A stretch of DNA of 64,000 bases from Hyphomicrobiales bacterium (GCA_900470155.1 UBZT01000008.1:62001-126000), one strand, 5' to 3'. Shown: positions 30,672 through 38,577, counted from the first letter of the stretch. The notes: generated by a model not told the origin, from the sequence alone. Numbers and translations: made by a program.

Positions 30672-31097
30672 TCAATCTCCAACTCCATTGACAGTCACCT
30701 GCTCAAGCATGTCGCGCAGCTGTTCATAGATTTGCTCGGCACCATGAAGACGACCATCGGCGTAGGCTTGGTTGGGCGATCCACCCCAGCATCCTTCTGG
30801 CCATCCTTTTATCTGCGACTGTAGAATAGCGGCGACCCTGTTTCGCAGGTCATCGTCCTCGCGATGCTCAAGGCCGAAGTGATTCAGGCAATCGGTCCAT
30901 GCGCGAATCAGCGACTTCTTAGCTTGGGCCTTTGATCCGACTTCGCCCCGGCCTTTTGTGATCCACTTCGTGTAGAAGGCATCGAGCTGGTAAAACCATT
31001 TCCCGCTGGGTTTCTGACCTATGAAGCCGATGATGCGACCGTTGCGCTTAGCGAAGGCTCCATCGTCCCCCTGCGGCTTCCAGACGATGCCGCTCAT
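30672..31097 (-). CDS. Hypothetical phage protein
   Basis: A 141-aa product starting MSGIVWKPQGDDGAFAK. The start at 31097 is fixed by an ATGA overlap with the stop of the small membrane gene upstream. It has a hydrophilic, tryptophan-rich sequence (KWFYQLDAFYTKW) and no family I know. Being the gene nearest attL and followed by the arm-type repeats, it is the last gene of the left end. Confidence 0.68.
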   Translation of the reverse strand: MSGIVWKPQGDDGAFAKRNGRIIGFIGQKPSGKWFYQLDAFYTKWITKGRGEVGSKAQAKKSLIRAWTDCLNHFGLEHREDDDLRNRVAAILQSQIKGWPEGCWGGSPNQAYADGRLHGAEQIYEQLRDMLEQVTVNGVGD

Positions 31098-31291
31098 ACC
31101 GTCGCCTTGCGCTGCTCGGCCCGCCCGCCACGCCATTTGACGAAAAGGTGAGCCAGCGAGTATCCGACATAGATATTCAGCAGGTCATCGAGCCACTCGG
31201 GCATGACAGCCAGATCAGCGAACTGTGCGAAAATGAGGACAAAGGCCGTCACGGCGACGAGCAATCCGAGCAGGTTATAGAATGTTTTCAT
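31094..31291 (-). CDS. Small membrane protein (65 aa)
   Basis: A 65-aa product beginning MKTFYNLLGLLVAVTAFVLIF, with one long N-terminal helix and a possible second (IYVGYSLAHLFV), ending in a basic tail. A GGAGGA site precedes ATG 31291. It is coupled by a 4-bp overlap to the 141-aa gene. The role is unknown. Confidence 0.65.
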   Translation of the reverse strand: MKTFYNLLGLLVAVTAFVLIFAQFADLAVMPEWLDDLLNIYVGYSLAHLFVKWRGGRAEQRKATV

Positions 31292-31385
31292 GGAAATCCT
31301 CCGTGCGCCACCATCGGCGCTCAGGGGATATTTTGCCCTGGATATCCGAGCCGCAAATTTGGCCGACGAGAAAAATGGTTGGGAT

Positions 31386-31463
31386 GATGCCAGCGGACGT
31401 TAAACGATTCCGCGACCCTTCTCTTTTCAGAGACCGCTCTGCCACTGAGCTACCGCTGGCATC
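31386..31463 (-). tRNA. Degenerate tRNA-like domain (Phe GAA-like)
   Basis: Read on the minus strand, a perfect 11-bp stem (GATGCCAGCGG with its complement, 31453-31463 and 31386-31396) encloses linker TA, an intact D arm GCTC-AGTGGCA-GAGC, an anticodon arm TCTC/GAGA with the loop TGAAAA (one base short), and a T arm that does not pair well (no TTCRA). There is no encoded CCA. It looks like a tRNA-Phe derivative or a tRNA mimic rather than a working tRNA. Confidence 0.45.
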
Positions 31464-31662
31464 TCCACGCTCCACCCTTAGGTGGTACGACGCTAGGGCC
31501 GAAGCCCGCCGCGACCGCAGTCGCAAGAGAGTGTCGTTGGCATGACACCCGGTAATCAGCGCTAGAAAACCCGCTGATTACCGGGCTGCATGCCCCGAGG
31601 TTTCGGCTGCTAGGCTCCACGCGCTCACCTGACCTCGACCAGCTCACAAGTGGAGAAGCTGG
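31464..31662 (-). ncRNA. Structured RNA region of consecutive hairpins next to the tRNA-like domain
   Basis: Six stems lie in a row without a gene: CCAGCT/AGCTGG (31639-31644 with 31657-31662), CGAGGT/ACCTCG (31596-31601 with 31632-31637), a long hairpin of 6+14 bp with a 10-nt loop (31539-31594), GCGAC/GTCGC (31511-31524), GGGC/GCCC (31496-31507) and CCACC/GGTGG (31472-31485). On the minus strand the GGGC hairpin has the very stable C(UUCG)G loop, which with the tRNA-like domain favours leftward transcription. The RNA family is not recognised. Confidence 0.5.
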
Positions 31663-31761
31663 GACGACACGATCACTGTGCCGGACATCCGCGCAAGAGG
31701 AAATAGCCGACGGAAAATCTCCATGCTACGTTGCCAACAATCAATGAGGGTTGCGGGGCGA

Positions 31762-32613
31762 ATGCGAGAATCGGACTGGAAAGATTTGCTGACCTGGGAT
31801 ATTTCGCTCCAGGTAGCCTACTGGATATTTTGGATCGCTGTCTTCTCTCTCGCGATCAACGAGCTGATCTACCAGTTCCAAGGGTACGGCGACTTCGCCA
31901 AGGCTATCCCTGCCGGAGCTGTGATGGCAGTGGGCAAGTACTTCATCGGCACGATGGACACCCGCGAGGCCGATCTACGCAAGCAGGTGCAGGCCTACCG
32001 CAAGTTCACCAGGAACGCATTGATGTGGTCGGGTCCGCAGGTCCACGAAGTCAGCGATCTCCGTCAGTTGGACGAAGGCCTGGCATACGGTGTGGTCGTT
32101 GAGGCCGCTGTCGGCTTCCAGGACTACAACGCCGAGCCAAGAAGCGACTACAACCGCGATCTGGTCCGCGACCTCCTGCCTTCCGAGGTCCACGGATATC
32201 TGGACCACGTAAAACAGCTCGAGCGGATCGATCGGTATATGAAGTACGTCGCCGAGCGGATCGAACAGACAGCTCAGGACAACGCGCTGCATGACATCCG
32301 CGTGATCGTCTTGCGCGAGGTGTTCGATCTGACAAGCGGCACGAAGGACCTGTCAGAGCATCTTTTCGCCGAAGCGCTCGAGAAGCTGAAATTCCGTGCG
32401 GCCGGCACGCCGCCGCTTCTGGAATTTCTGAGGGCCGTCAAGATGGAGTACGGCGGTCACGACAGTCGCCGTGTGCAGATCGGGAGCTGGAAAATCGTGG
32501 AGAGCTGGTTCGCCACAAAGCCGCCGAAGACATTCGAGGACCTTCTCGGCGCCAAGGGTCTCCCGATGCCGCCAGCGCCTGAACCGTCCAAGGGGAAGAC
32601 GTACTACAGCTAG
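31762..32613 (+). CDS. Membrane-anchored hypothetical protein (cargo)
   Basis: A product of about 283 aa with one or two N-terminal membrane helices (VAYWIFWIAVFSLAINELIY and a possible KAIPAGAVMAVGKYFIG), followed by a charged helical cytoplasmic domain and a proline-rich end (MPPAPEPSKG). The start is uncertain: ATG 31762 (MRESDWKDLL) is preceded by GGGG, while ATG 31744, ATG 31723 and GTG 31678 are in frame upstream. No family recognised. It is the first gene of the block that also holds the HEPN and restriction-modification genes, so a defence or exclusion role is possible. Confidence 0.65.
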   Translation: MRESDWKDLLTWDISLQVAYWIFWIAVFSLAINELIYQFQGYGDFAKAIPAGAVMAVGKYFIGTMDTREADLRKQVQAYRKFTRNALMWSGPQVHEVSDLRQLDEGLAYGVVVEAAVGFQDYNAEPRSDYNRDLVRDLLPSEVHGYLDHVKQLERIDRYMKYVAERIEQTAQDNALHDIRVIVLREVFDLTSGTKDLSEHLFAEALEKLKFRAAGTPPLLEFLRAVKMEYGGHDSRRVQIGSWKIVESWFATKPPKTFEDLLGAKGLPMPPAPEPSKGKTYYS

Positions 32614-32658
32614 GAATGGACACCCTTGGGAGGTCCGACCTCGTCGTCTAGCTCGCTT

Positions 32659-33180
32659 CTATTCCCCCGTGTCCTCATCACCGTACGACTCCATCTTCGC
32701 CATAACCTCGGCGACCTGCTTCAGGCGCCCATCCGTCGACTCGAGGCAATACTGATAGGCCCGAGCTAGGACAACGTTGGCATCCCGTACAAGGGTCTGG
32801 TCGCGTGCGAAGAGCTTCCCCTTCGTCCCGTGCATGAGGTTCTTCCGCAGGGTCCAGATCGCCCAGATGATCGATTTCGTGTCCGTCAGCGGCCCAGGCG
32901 CCTCCAGAAACCTGGCAATGCCGTCGACACGTTTGAATTGCCGCGGCGGGGCGGTGAAAAGCTCCGTACCCTTCAAATCGGCGCACTTTTCGTCGAAACC
33001 CGGGAACGCGTCAGGGACATGATCCTGCCAGTCGATATCGGGGTTGGGTCCTTCCGTGCGAGTGAAGAATCCGCCGACCATCTTGAAAGCGTAGTCGAAC
33101 CGCGAAATCCCGATGATGAACGCGACAACGTCCTCATTCATTCCGTGCCGCAGGTTGTTGATCAGCTGCTCGTATTCCAT
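32659..33180 (-). CDS. HEPN-domain-like protein
   Basis: A 173-aa helical protein with the motif RKNLMHG at about residues 111-117. It fits the RX4-6H motif of HEPN domains, many of which are RNases in toxin-antitoxin and abortive-infection systems. It lies convergently to the membrane protein gene (45 bp apart) and divergently from vsr (32 bp apart), so the HEPN and vsr promoters must overlap. No minimal nucleotidyltransferase partner is adjacent. Nuclease activity is inference. Confidence 0.6.
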   Translation of the reverse strand: MEYEQLINNLRHGMNEDVVAFIIGISRFDYAFKMVGGFFTRTEGPNPDIDWQDHVPDAFPGFDEKCADLKGTELFTAPPRQFKRVDGIARFLEAPGPLTDTKSIIWAIWTLRKNLMHGTKGKLFARDQTLVRDANVVLARAYQYCLESTDGRLKQVAEVMAKMESYGDEDTGE

Positions 33181-33212
33181 ATTTTCTCCAACCCTTTTTC
33201 CCCGAGCGGATA

Positions 33213-33638
33213 GTGACCGAAAACGAAACCAAAGAACACCGCAGTTGGACGATGTCTCGGGTCAAGTCGAAGGACACCGCGCCAGAGATGGTCGTCCGCC
33301 GTCTGGTCCATAGTCTCGGATATCGGTACCGCCTGCACGGCGCCGCGCTACCTGGTAAGCCCGACCTTGTTTTCGCGGGCCGACGAAAGGTCATCTTCGT
33401 CCACGGTTGCTATTGGCACGGCCATGACTGCAAGCGCGGCGCCCGCATTCCCGCCACCCGTCAGGACTACTGGCTCAAGAAAATCGGGCGCAATCGGGAG
33501 CGCGATGCTGTGAACGTCTCCAGTTTGGAGCAACTTGGGTGGGATGTCCTTGTCGTATGGGAATGCGAGATGAAGGATCGAGTCGCGCTGACCGATCAGC
33601 TGAAAGCATTTCTTGGGGAACCACCGCAGACAGCGTGA
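33213..33638 (+). CDS. vsr: Very short patch repair (Vsr) endonuclease
   Basis: Vsr nicks at T:G mismatches that arise by deamination of 5-methylcytosine, and usually accompanies a cytosine-5 methyltransferase. The 141-aa product has the full family set: MSRVKSKDTAPE, KPDLVF with the catalytic Asp, VHGCYWHGHDC and WECE with the zinc ligands, and RNRERD. The N-terminal eight residues before SWTMSRV are variable in the family. Lies 147 bp upstream of the methyltransferase gene in the same direction. Confidence 0.94.
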   Translation: MTENETKEHRSWTMSRVKSKDTAPEMVVRRLVHSLGYRYRLHGAALPGKPDLVFAGRRKVIFVHGCYWHGHDCKRGARIPATRQDYWLKKIGRNRERDAVNVSSLEQLGWDVLVVWECEMKDRVALTDQLKAFLGEPPQTA

Positions 33639-33715
33639 CGACAATCCACTTTCGGGTTGCCGGAACAGCCCGTCTCCGGCAGGAGTTCATGAATTAATCC
33701 ATGGAAAGAGAACGA

Positions 33716-33727
33716 AACGTAAACGTT
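33716..33727. promoter_or_regulatory. Palindrome upstream of the methyltransferase gene
   Basis: AACGT-AA-ACGTT lies 59 bp before the methyltransferase start, in an AT-rich stretch that also holds a direct repeat of GTGGATAAG. It could be an operator controlling the restriction-modification genes. Confidence 0.35.
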
Positions 33728-33785
33728 TAGTGTTCTATTTTTTGCATCCTGTGGATAAGGTGTGGATAAGAATCGGGAGCGACCA

Positions 33786-34949
33786 ATGTCCAAGCCGACA
33801 TTTTACGAGTTTTTCGCGGGCGCCGGGATGGCGCGTGCTGGTCTGGGCGCTGACTGGAAATGTGCGTTTGCCAATGACTTCGACCGCAAGAAGGGTCTGA
33901 CTTACCAGCACAACTGGGGTGCAAACGAGATCGTCGTTGACGACATCCGTCGCGTCGAGATCGACCAGCTCCCTGGTGTCGCCGATCTCGCATGGGGTTC
34001 TTTCCCGTGCCAGGACCTCAGCCTGGCGGGTGGTGGAGCTGGACTCAAGGGCGAGCGTTCGGGGACGTTTTACCCTTTCTGGGATATCATGCGTGATCTT
34101 GGCGAGGACGGCCGCGCTCCAAAAATCATTGCCTTGGAAAACGTCACGGGTGCGCTGACATCGCATGGCGGTAGCGACTTCCGCGCGATCTGTTCGACTT
34201 TCCACGCCCACGGCTACAGATATGGCGCCCTAGTGATTGACGCGGCCCTGTTCGTCCCACAGTCGCGCCCCCGACTGTTTGTCGTCGGTGTCAGGGATGA
34301 CGTTGAGATTGATCCTGCCTTGCTGTCTCCAGGGCCGACAATGCCGTTCCACAGCCGTGGGCTTCGTAACGCCGTGGAGAAGCTTGATGCCGCAGAGGCC
34401 GAGAGCTGGCTTTGGTGGAACTTGCCAACGGCGCCGATGCGCACGAAGACGTTCGCCGATATCCTCGAGGAGAATCCGACTTCCGTGGAATGGCACACCG
34501 CCGATGAGACGGCAAAGCTTCTCGCGTCGATGTCGGCCATTAATGTCGCTAAGGTCGAGGCGGCTAAACGAGCTGGGCGCCGCATGGTCGGTGGCGTATA
34601 CAAGCGCACCCGCCCCGATGCCGACGGCCGTTCCGTGAAGGCGGAAGTCCGTTTCGACGATATCGCAGGCTGCCTCCGCACGCCCGCGGGCGGCTCGTCA
34701 AGACAGACCATCATTGTCGTTGACGGAAACAGCGTGCGCAGCCGCCTGATTTCTGCACGCGAGACAGCCCGTTTGATGGGCATGCCCGAGGGCTATCACC
34801 TGCCGAAAGGCTACAACGAAAGCTATCATCTGATGGGTGACGGCGTTGCTGTGCCTGTCGTCCGTTTTCTCGCTCGCCATTTGCTCGAACCGTTGGCGGG
34901 TGTACAACTCTCTTCAGAAGAATCATCTGAAGAGATACACGCGGCATGA
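33786..34949 (+). CDS. DNA (cytosine-5-)-methyltransferase
   Basis: A 387-aa type II modification enzyme. Motif I is FEFFAGAGMARAGLG-like (YEFFAGAGMARAGL), motif IV is WGSFPCQDLSLAGG with the catalytic Cys, motif VI is ENVTG, motif VIII is QSRPRLFVVGVR, and motif X is GDGVAVPVVRFLA, replacing the usual GNAV with GDGV. The variable target-recognition region lies between motifs VIII and X (about residues 190-320). ATG 33786 has GGGAG at 8 bases. The stop overlaps the restriction gene by 4 bp. The target site cannot be read from sequence. Confidence 0.94.
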   Translation: MSKPTFYEFFAGAGMARAGLGADWKCAFANDFDRKKGLTYQHNWGANEIVVDDIRRVEIDQLPGVADLAWGSFPCQDLSLAGGGAGLKGERSGTFYPFWDIMRDLGEDGRAPKIIALENVTGALTSHGGSDFRAICSTFHAHGYRYGALVIDAALFVPQSRPRLFVVGVRDDVEIDPALLSPGPTMPFHSRGLRNAVEKLDAAEAESWLWWNLPTAPMRTKTFADILEENPTSVEWHTADETAKLLASMSAINVAKVEAAKRAGRRMVGGVYKRTRPDADGRSVKAEVRFDDIAGCLRTPAGGSSRQTIIVVDGNSVRSRLISARETARLMGMPEGYHLPKGYNESYHLMGDGVAVPVVRFLARHLLEPLAGVQLSSEESSEEIHAA

Positions 34950-35812
34950 CAGCAGACTCGCCGATCCCTTGCGTCGCAAATGCAGAGCTGGTGAAGCAAA
35001 TCCAAGTATTCGCCGAGGTGCTCAAAACTCAGGCGCACTTGCTCGGCGAGCACGGATTGGACGAAAAGGATTTCTACAACAGCGGTCTCTTTCGCGGCGC
35101 CATCGAACGTATTCGCGGCCAGTTCTCGGCAACCATGGCGCCTAAGCGCGAGTTTGTACGGCACGTTCTAAACTACATGCAAGATCAGGGTGCTATCCGA
35201 AACTGGTCGTCTGCGGGAGAGGCCAATCGGCACGACTACGTTGTCGAGCTTCTCGACGGCAGGCTGTCGGCGATCGAGCTTAAAGGCGCGATGGACGGCA
35301 ATAACACCAACATTTTTGAGCGACCGCCCCACGTGCACGAGTTCATCATGTGGTCGATATCGACGAACCTGGGTGGCTCTCCACCGCATAACGCCTGGTC
35401 CGGAATACATACGCGGCTGTCGGCGGATATCATCTCCAGAAGCCAGCAGTTGGACGGTCTGATAATTTGGGATTGGGTCTGCGGCACCGCTGGTCGGCCT
35501 TGCCCCAAGGTAACAGCTGGAGGGGCACCTACGACCGTTGTGGGACCTTACGAGCTTCCGCCGCCATGCATCTACCTTTTTCCTGCGACGATACCAGCGC
35601 CCCGCAATAATCCCAATCCGGCGCCGCAAACGATCGAGCAGGTCGGCATTCTCAAAGCATTTCATCAATGCTTCGGTGGCTCTGACCATCACCTGCATTC
35701 GGTCGATTTCGCCGTGGAGTACAAGGGTGTTGAAACCCTTCGGACGACGACCATCCGCCGTGACGGCATCGTCGTGAAGCAGTCCTTGCCCACCCCGATC
35801 CAGCGCACCTGA
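34946..35812 (+). CDS. Type II restriction endonuclease, PD-(D/E)XK-like
   Basis: A 288-aa product coupled by ATGA overlap to the methyltransferase, which strongly suggests the cognate nuclease. The active-site candidate is HDYVVELLDGRLSAIELKG (about residues 92-110): an Asp followed by E-L-K, the PD-(D/E)XK arrangement, with an upstream helix. No named family is recognised beyond this. The C-terminal half is rich in proline (PPPCIYLFPATIPAPRNNPNP). Confidence 0.75.
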   Translation: MTADSPIPCVANAELVKQIQVFAEVLKTQAHLLGEHGLDEKDFYNSGLFRGAIERIRGQFSATMAPKREFVRHVLNYMQDQGAIRNWSSAGEANRHDYVVELLDGRLSAIELKGAMDGNNTNIFERPPHVHEFIMWSISTNLGGSPPHNAWSGIHTRLSADIISRSQQLDGLIIWDWVCGTAGRPCPKVTAGGAPTTVVGPYELPPPCIYLFPATIPAPRNNPNPAPQTIEQVGILKAFHQCFGGSDHHLHSVDFAVEYKGVETLRTTTIRRDGIVVKQSLPTPIQRT

Positions 35813-35910
35813 CGATCTTCCAGAATCCGGCTTGACTCTCCTGACGATGAGAACAAAATAGGAACAAAATCCGTTGACGCGGATTGGATTCCTAACTTTC
35901 GGAGATCGTC

Positions 35911-36138
35911 ATGTCTATCCAGCTATCGCTCGATGTCGCCGTTGAGACTACCACCGATACGTCAGAAACGGTCGACCTCGCGCAGTCCGTTCTCAGGGCC
36001 TGCGGGGGCGATCCCCTTGTCGCGATCCGCGAGCTACTCGCCGACGCGGATTTCCTCAGAGACCAGCTCTACACCGCATCTTGCATCATGTCTCAGGGAA
36101 TGGCCCGGGGGTGGAAACCCAAGTACGAGCGCGTCTGA
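35911..36138 (+). CDS. Small hypothetical phage protein (75 aa)
   Basis: A 75-aa acidic protein (MSIQLSLDVAVETTTD) with a helical body. TTGACG upstream at 35873 and a GGAG ten bases before ATG support expression. It begins a run of five short rightward genes (35.9-37.3 kb) of early-type character. No family recognised. Confidence 0.62.
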   Translation: MSIQLSLDVAVETTTDTSETVDLAQSVLRACGGDPLVAIRELLADADFLRDQLYTASCIMSQGMARGWKPKYERV

Positions 36139-36144
36139 CGCGCT

Positions 36145-36426
36145 ATGAAACATCGCCGGGGGGTTGATCTCCAGAAGGGCCGTGGCTCTCCGATATATCT
36201 CGGCGAGCTCGATGACGTGATGAAAGACCTCAGGTCGATGATGGACTGGGAGTGCGTCGGAGGGCGGTGCGCCAGGTGCGAGCGAGAAGCTTGGCTAGAT
36301 CGTTGGGATATCCAACGCGGTCGTAGCAGTATCATTCTCAGCGAACTGGCGACCAAGCTCCGGTGTCGGCAATGCGGCAACAAGGTCGGAAATCGGATCA
36401 TTCTTGGCAGGCTTCCACGAGACTGA
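36145..36426 (+). CDS. Small zinc-ribbon-like hypothetical protein
   Basis: A 93-aa product with CARC (after a further CVGGR) at about residue 41 and CRQC at about residue 74, the spacing of a zinc ribbon. It begins 6 bp after the previous gene. Such small proteins in phages often bind nucleic acid, but nothing more can be said. Confidence 0.58.
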   Translation: MKHRRGVDLQKGRGSPIYLGELDDVMKDLRSMMDWECVGGRCARCEREAWLDRWDIQRGRSSIILSELATKLRCRQCGNKVGNRIILGRLPRD

Positions 36427-36454
36427 TATCCGTAATGAGGAACAGGAGCTACTC

Positions 36455-36724
36455 ATGAACTACAAACCGCGCGAAAGGCCGAAGCTCACGACCGAGGATT
36501 TCCAGGCGTTCTTTGGATCACCAAAGATGGGACCGCTCGCGCAGATCATTTATCCGTTATACTTCTGGTGGATGAGCGACGAGATCAAAAAAGTGAAGTC
36601 ACCTGAGGACTGTGCACTCATACATGCAACCCCGAGAGCGCAGACGTTTTGGACGGTGTGCGGGTTTGTTCTGGCGATCCCCTTCGTCCTGGTCATCATG
36701 TGGCTGCTGCACGACGGCCTTTAA
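36455..36724 (+). CDS. Small membrane protein (89 aa)
   Basis: An 89-aa product starting MNYKPRERPKLTTEDF behind AGGAG. A hydrophobic patch at residues 26-38 (LAQIIYPLYFWWM) and a clear C-terminal helix (FVLAIPFVLVIMWLL) suggest membrane attachment. No family recognised. Confidence 0.62.
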   Translation: MNYKPRERPKLTTEDFQAFFGSPKMGPLAQIIYPLYFWWMSDEIKKVKSPEDCALIHATPRAQTFWTVCGFVLAIPFVLVIMWLLHDGL

Positions 36725-36818
36725 CGATCCGATCGCTATATCTCATACGTCGACTTGCCGGAGTCACGTGAGCCCGGCATACCTGTCCGCCGAGAGCAAC
36801 AGTCACGGAGACGAGAAG

Positions 36819-37118
36819 ATGAGCGCACCAGCACACCAAGCCGCGATCGGAAATCTCGCGGGCATGATGGTCATCGGTGCGGGGGCTGTCTCGCTCGCGC
36901 AGGGTATCTTCGACGGCCTGGATGCAGCCCGCGACGCTCGCTTTAACCGCGCCTATACCGATGCCCTTCAGGGCGCGCGTGCGCATGCGTCAGAAATGGA
37001 AAGCATGGCACTGGTTGCTGTCCGCCAGATCGCCGAACTCGAAGCCGAAGTCCTCGCGCTACGCAAGGCATGCCAGCAGCGTCAGGATGTCATCAACGTC
37101 TTGAAGGCGCGTCGCTAA
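36819..37118 (+). CDS. Small protein with hydrophobic helix and C-terminal coiled coil
   Basis: A 99-aa product from ATG 36819 (MSAPAHQAAIGNLAG), behind GGAG. An alanine/glycine-rich helix (residues 9-30) is followed by a heptad-patterned segment (VRQIAELEAEVLALRKACQQ). Its stop shares one base with the next start (TAATG), so the two are coupled. Function unknown. Confidence 0.6.
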   Translation: MSAPAHQAAIGNLAGMMVIGAGAVSLAQGIFDGLDAARDARFNRAYTDALQGARAHASEMESMALVAVRQIAELEAEVLALRKACQQRQDVINVLKARR

Positions 37119-37258
37119 TGATCAGCGATAAGGATTGGTTCCTATTGCGCAAGGTCTACGGCGATATGGCATATGAGTGTGCCGACCAACATGAGGCGAT
37201 GTTGGCGCTCATCAAGCGCCCTCGGCTTAGGCTAGTCGTAGACAACACAAAAAAGTAA
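37118..37258 (+). CDS. Very small hypothetical protein (46 aa)
   Basis: A 46-aa product, MISDKDWFLLRKVYGDMAYE at the start, coupled by TAATG to the gene upstream and closed by a terminator. It is too short for confident family assignment; the coupling and terminator are the support. Confidence 0.5.
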   Translation: MISDKDWFLLRKVYGDMAYECADQHEAMLALIKRPRLRLVVDNTKK

Positions 37259-37285
37259 GCCCGCCATCAAGGCGGGCTTTGTCGT
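37258..37285. terminator. Bidirectional terminator between convergent genes
   Basis: AGCCCGCC, short loop, GGCGGGCT. T-rich sequence follows on the plus strand (TTTGTCGTT) and on the minus strand (TTACTTTTTT), serving the genes ending at 37258 and 37285. Confidence 0.75.
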
Positions 37286-37857
37286 TATGGGCGTGGGTAC
37301 GAGAAACCTTTGCTTTCCGTCCGCCTCCGGTATTGCGCCGTGGCTTTCCACAGGTCACGTTCCTGAACGCTCATGGTCGCGGGCTCGTCGTTAGCGGCTT
37401 TCGGTGGGGCCTTAACGACACAAGGAACGCCGTGGACGCTCGGCTTGCCTTCCACGAAATTCCGCACGGCCGACAGGCCGCCGTTCTTCAGGGCGGTAAG
37501 CTCGTGGTCGTCCATGGTCGCGAGCGTGACCTGGACATCCTTGGAGACCCCGCTCAGGTCCATGGTCGGACGGGCCTGCGGCATTGCCCTGACGTATCGC
37601 AGGACGGTGTCCACGCCGTCGCGATCGAGCGTATGCACGGCGGCCAGACGTTTCTGGGTGTCGTTGTACTCGTCAAGAAGATCGACACCTGAGACCTGTG
37701 GCTCGTACGGCGGCGGTGAAGGCGAACCTCCTAGAAGTTCGAAAGGCAGTCTGACGACACCGCGGGCGAACTGAAATCCCCACCTGCCCACGCTCCCCAT
37801 CGTAGAAAAAGCGGCCGCCACTCCCGCCGCCAAGGCCGCGCTTATTTTTGCTAACAT
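37285..37857 (-). CDS. Hypothetical phage protein with N-terminal signal/anchor
   Basis: A 190-aa product with a hydrophobic alanine-rich N-terminus (AKISAALAAGVAAAFS), a proline-rich linker (PSPPPYEP) and a helical body. GGAG lies 10 bases before ATG 37857. It is divergent from the gene at 37993. No family recognised. Confidence 0.6.
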   Translation of the reverse strand: MLAKISAALAAGVAAAFSTMGSVGRWGFQFARGVVRLPFELLGGSPSPPPYEPQVSGVDLLDEYNDTQKRLAAVHTLDRDGVDTVLRYVRAMPQARPTMDLSGVSKDVQVTLATMDDHELTALKNGGLSAVRNFVEGKPSVHGVPCVVKAPPKAANDEPATMSVQERDLWKATAQYRRRTESKGFSYPRP

Positions 37858-37992
37858 GTCTATCTCCTCTGTAGCCTACCTTGAATGTAGTTCTGTCGGC
37901 CGAAAGCAACAAAGTCGGTCGGCGGGCTTGTATATGTCTACGTATAGAGACAGCATAGTTAAGCGAAATGATCGCATAATGGGAGATAGAAC
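37858..37992. promoter_or_regulatory. Divergent control region of the early genes
   Basis: This 135-bp gap separates two divergent phage genes that have nearly the same ribosome site (GGAGATAGA). It holds an inverted repeat TGTCT-acgtatag-AGACA at about 37935-37952 and AT-rich candidate -10 elements on both strands. The layout resembles a lysogeny switch, although the operator role is inference. Confidence 0.45.
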
Positions 37993-38577
37993 ATGAATGC
38001 CGAGAATAGAGCTTACGATGTATTCTGTGGGCTGATGAAGAACTGCTTTTTCTATGACTCGAACGCCATCGCATATGTCGCCAAGAGCATAGGGAGAAGT
38101 CAGCAGACCATCCGTCAATACAAGGCGGCGCCTGGGAGCAAATCGCACAGAACTCCGACCATGGAAGTCATCGAAGCGATCCGGGGACTCGTCATGCACC
38201 GCGACGTGCAGGTGCGGAACGTCGTATTCACGGGTGCCGGCGGCGGCTACAAGGTCAACGGGATGCCCGAAGCGATCGCGTTCCGGGACTATCTCATCGC
38301 CCTGGATTTCGCCGACAGCCGCGGCGGCGTTGTCAGCACCGACGAGGAAATCCCGACGCTGGACGATGGTGCGCGTCTCCGTCACCAATGGCGCCAGGTG
38401 GCATTCGGCAAGATCATCCCCGTTGACATGCTCGCCGATATCGCTGGTGTCGATGTCTACACGGTGGGATGGGTCGGCCGAGAGCATCCGACCGAAGGCA
38501 TCCAGCCGTCGTCGGGCATGGTCGCCGCCGCGATGGCGGCCGAGGCGCTGACCGAACTTCGAGGAGCCGCGGCATGA
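37993..38577 (+). CDS. Hypothetical protein with possible helix-turn-helix (candidate regulator)
   Basis: A 194-aa product. Residues about 27-47 (AYVAKSIGRSQQTIRQYKAA) fit a helix-turn-helix, and residues about 140-155 (DMLADIAGVDVYTVGWV) could form a second one. It starts from the divergent control region and overlaps the next gene by 4 bp. A role as phage regulator is plausible, but no named repressor family matches. Confidence 0.55.
   Translation: MNAENRAYDVFCGLMKNCFFYDSNAIAYVAKSIGRSQQTIRQYKAAPGSKSHRTPTMEVIEAIRGLVMHRDVQVRNVVFTGAGGGYKVNGMPEAIAFRDYLIALDFADSRGGVVSTDEEIPTLDDGARLRHQWRQVAFGKIIPVDMLADIAGVDVYTVGWVGREHPTEGIQPSSGMVAAAMAAEALTELRGAAA

Noticed and set aside
31386..32613. Retron (structured RNA plus effector)
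   Set aside because: No reverse transcriptase motif (such as YADD) is found in any frame near by.
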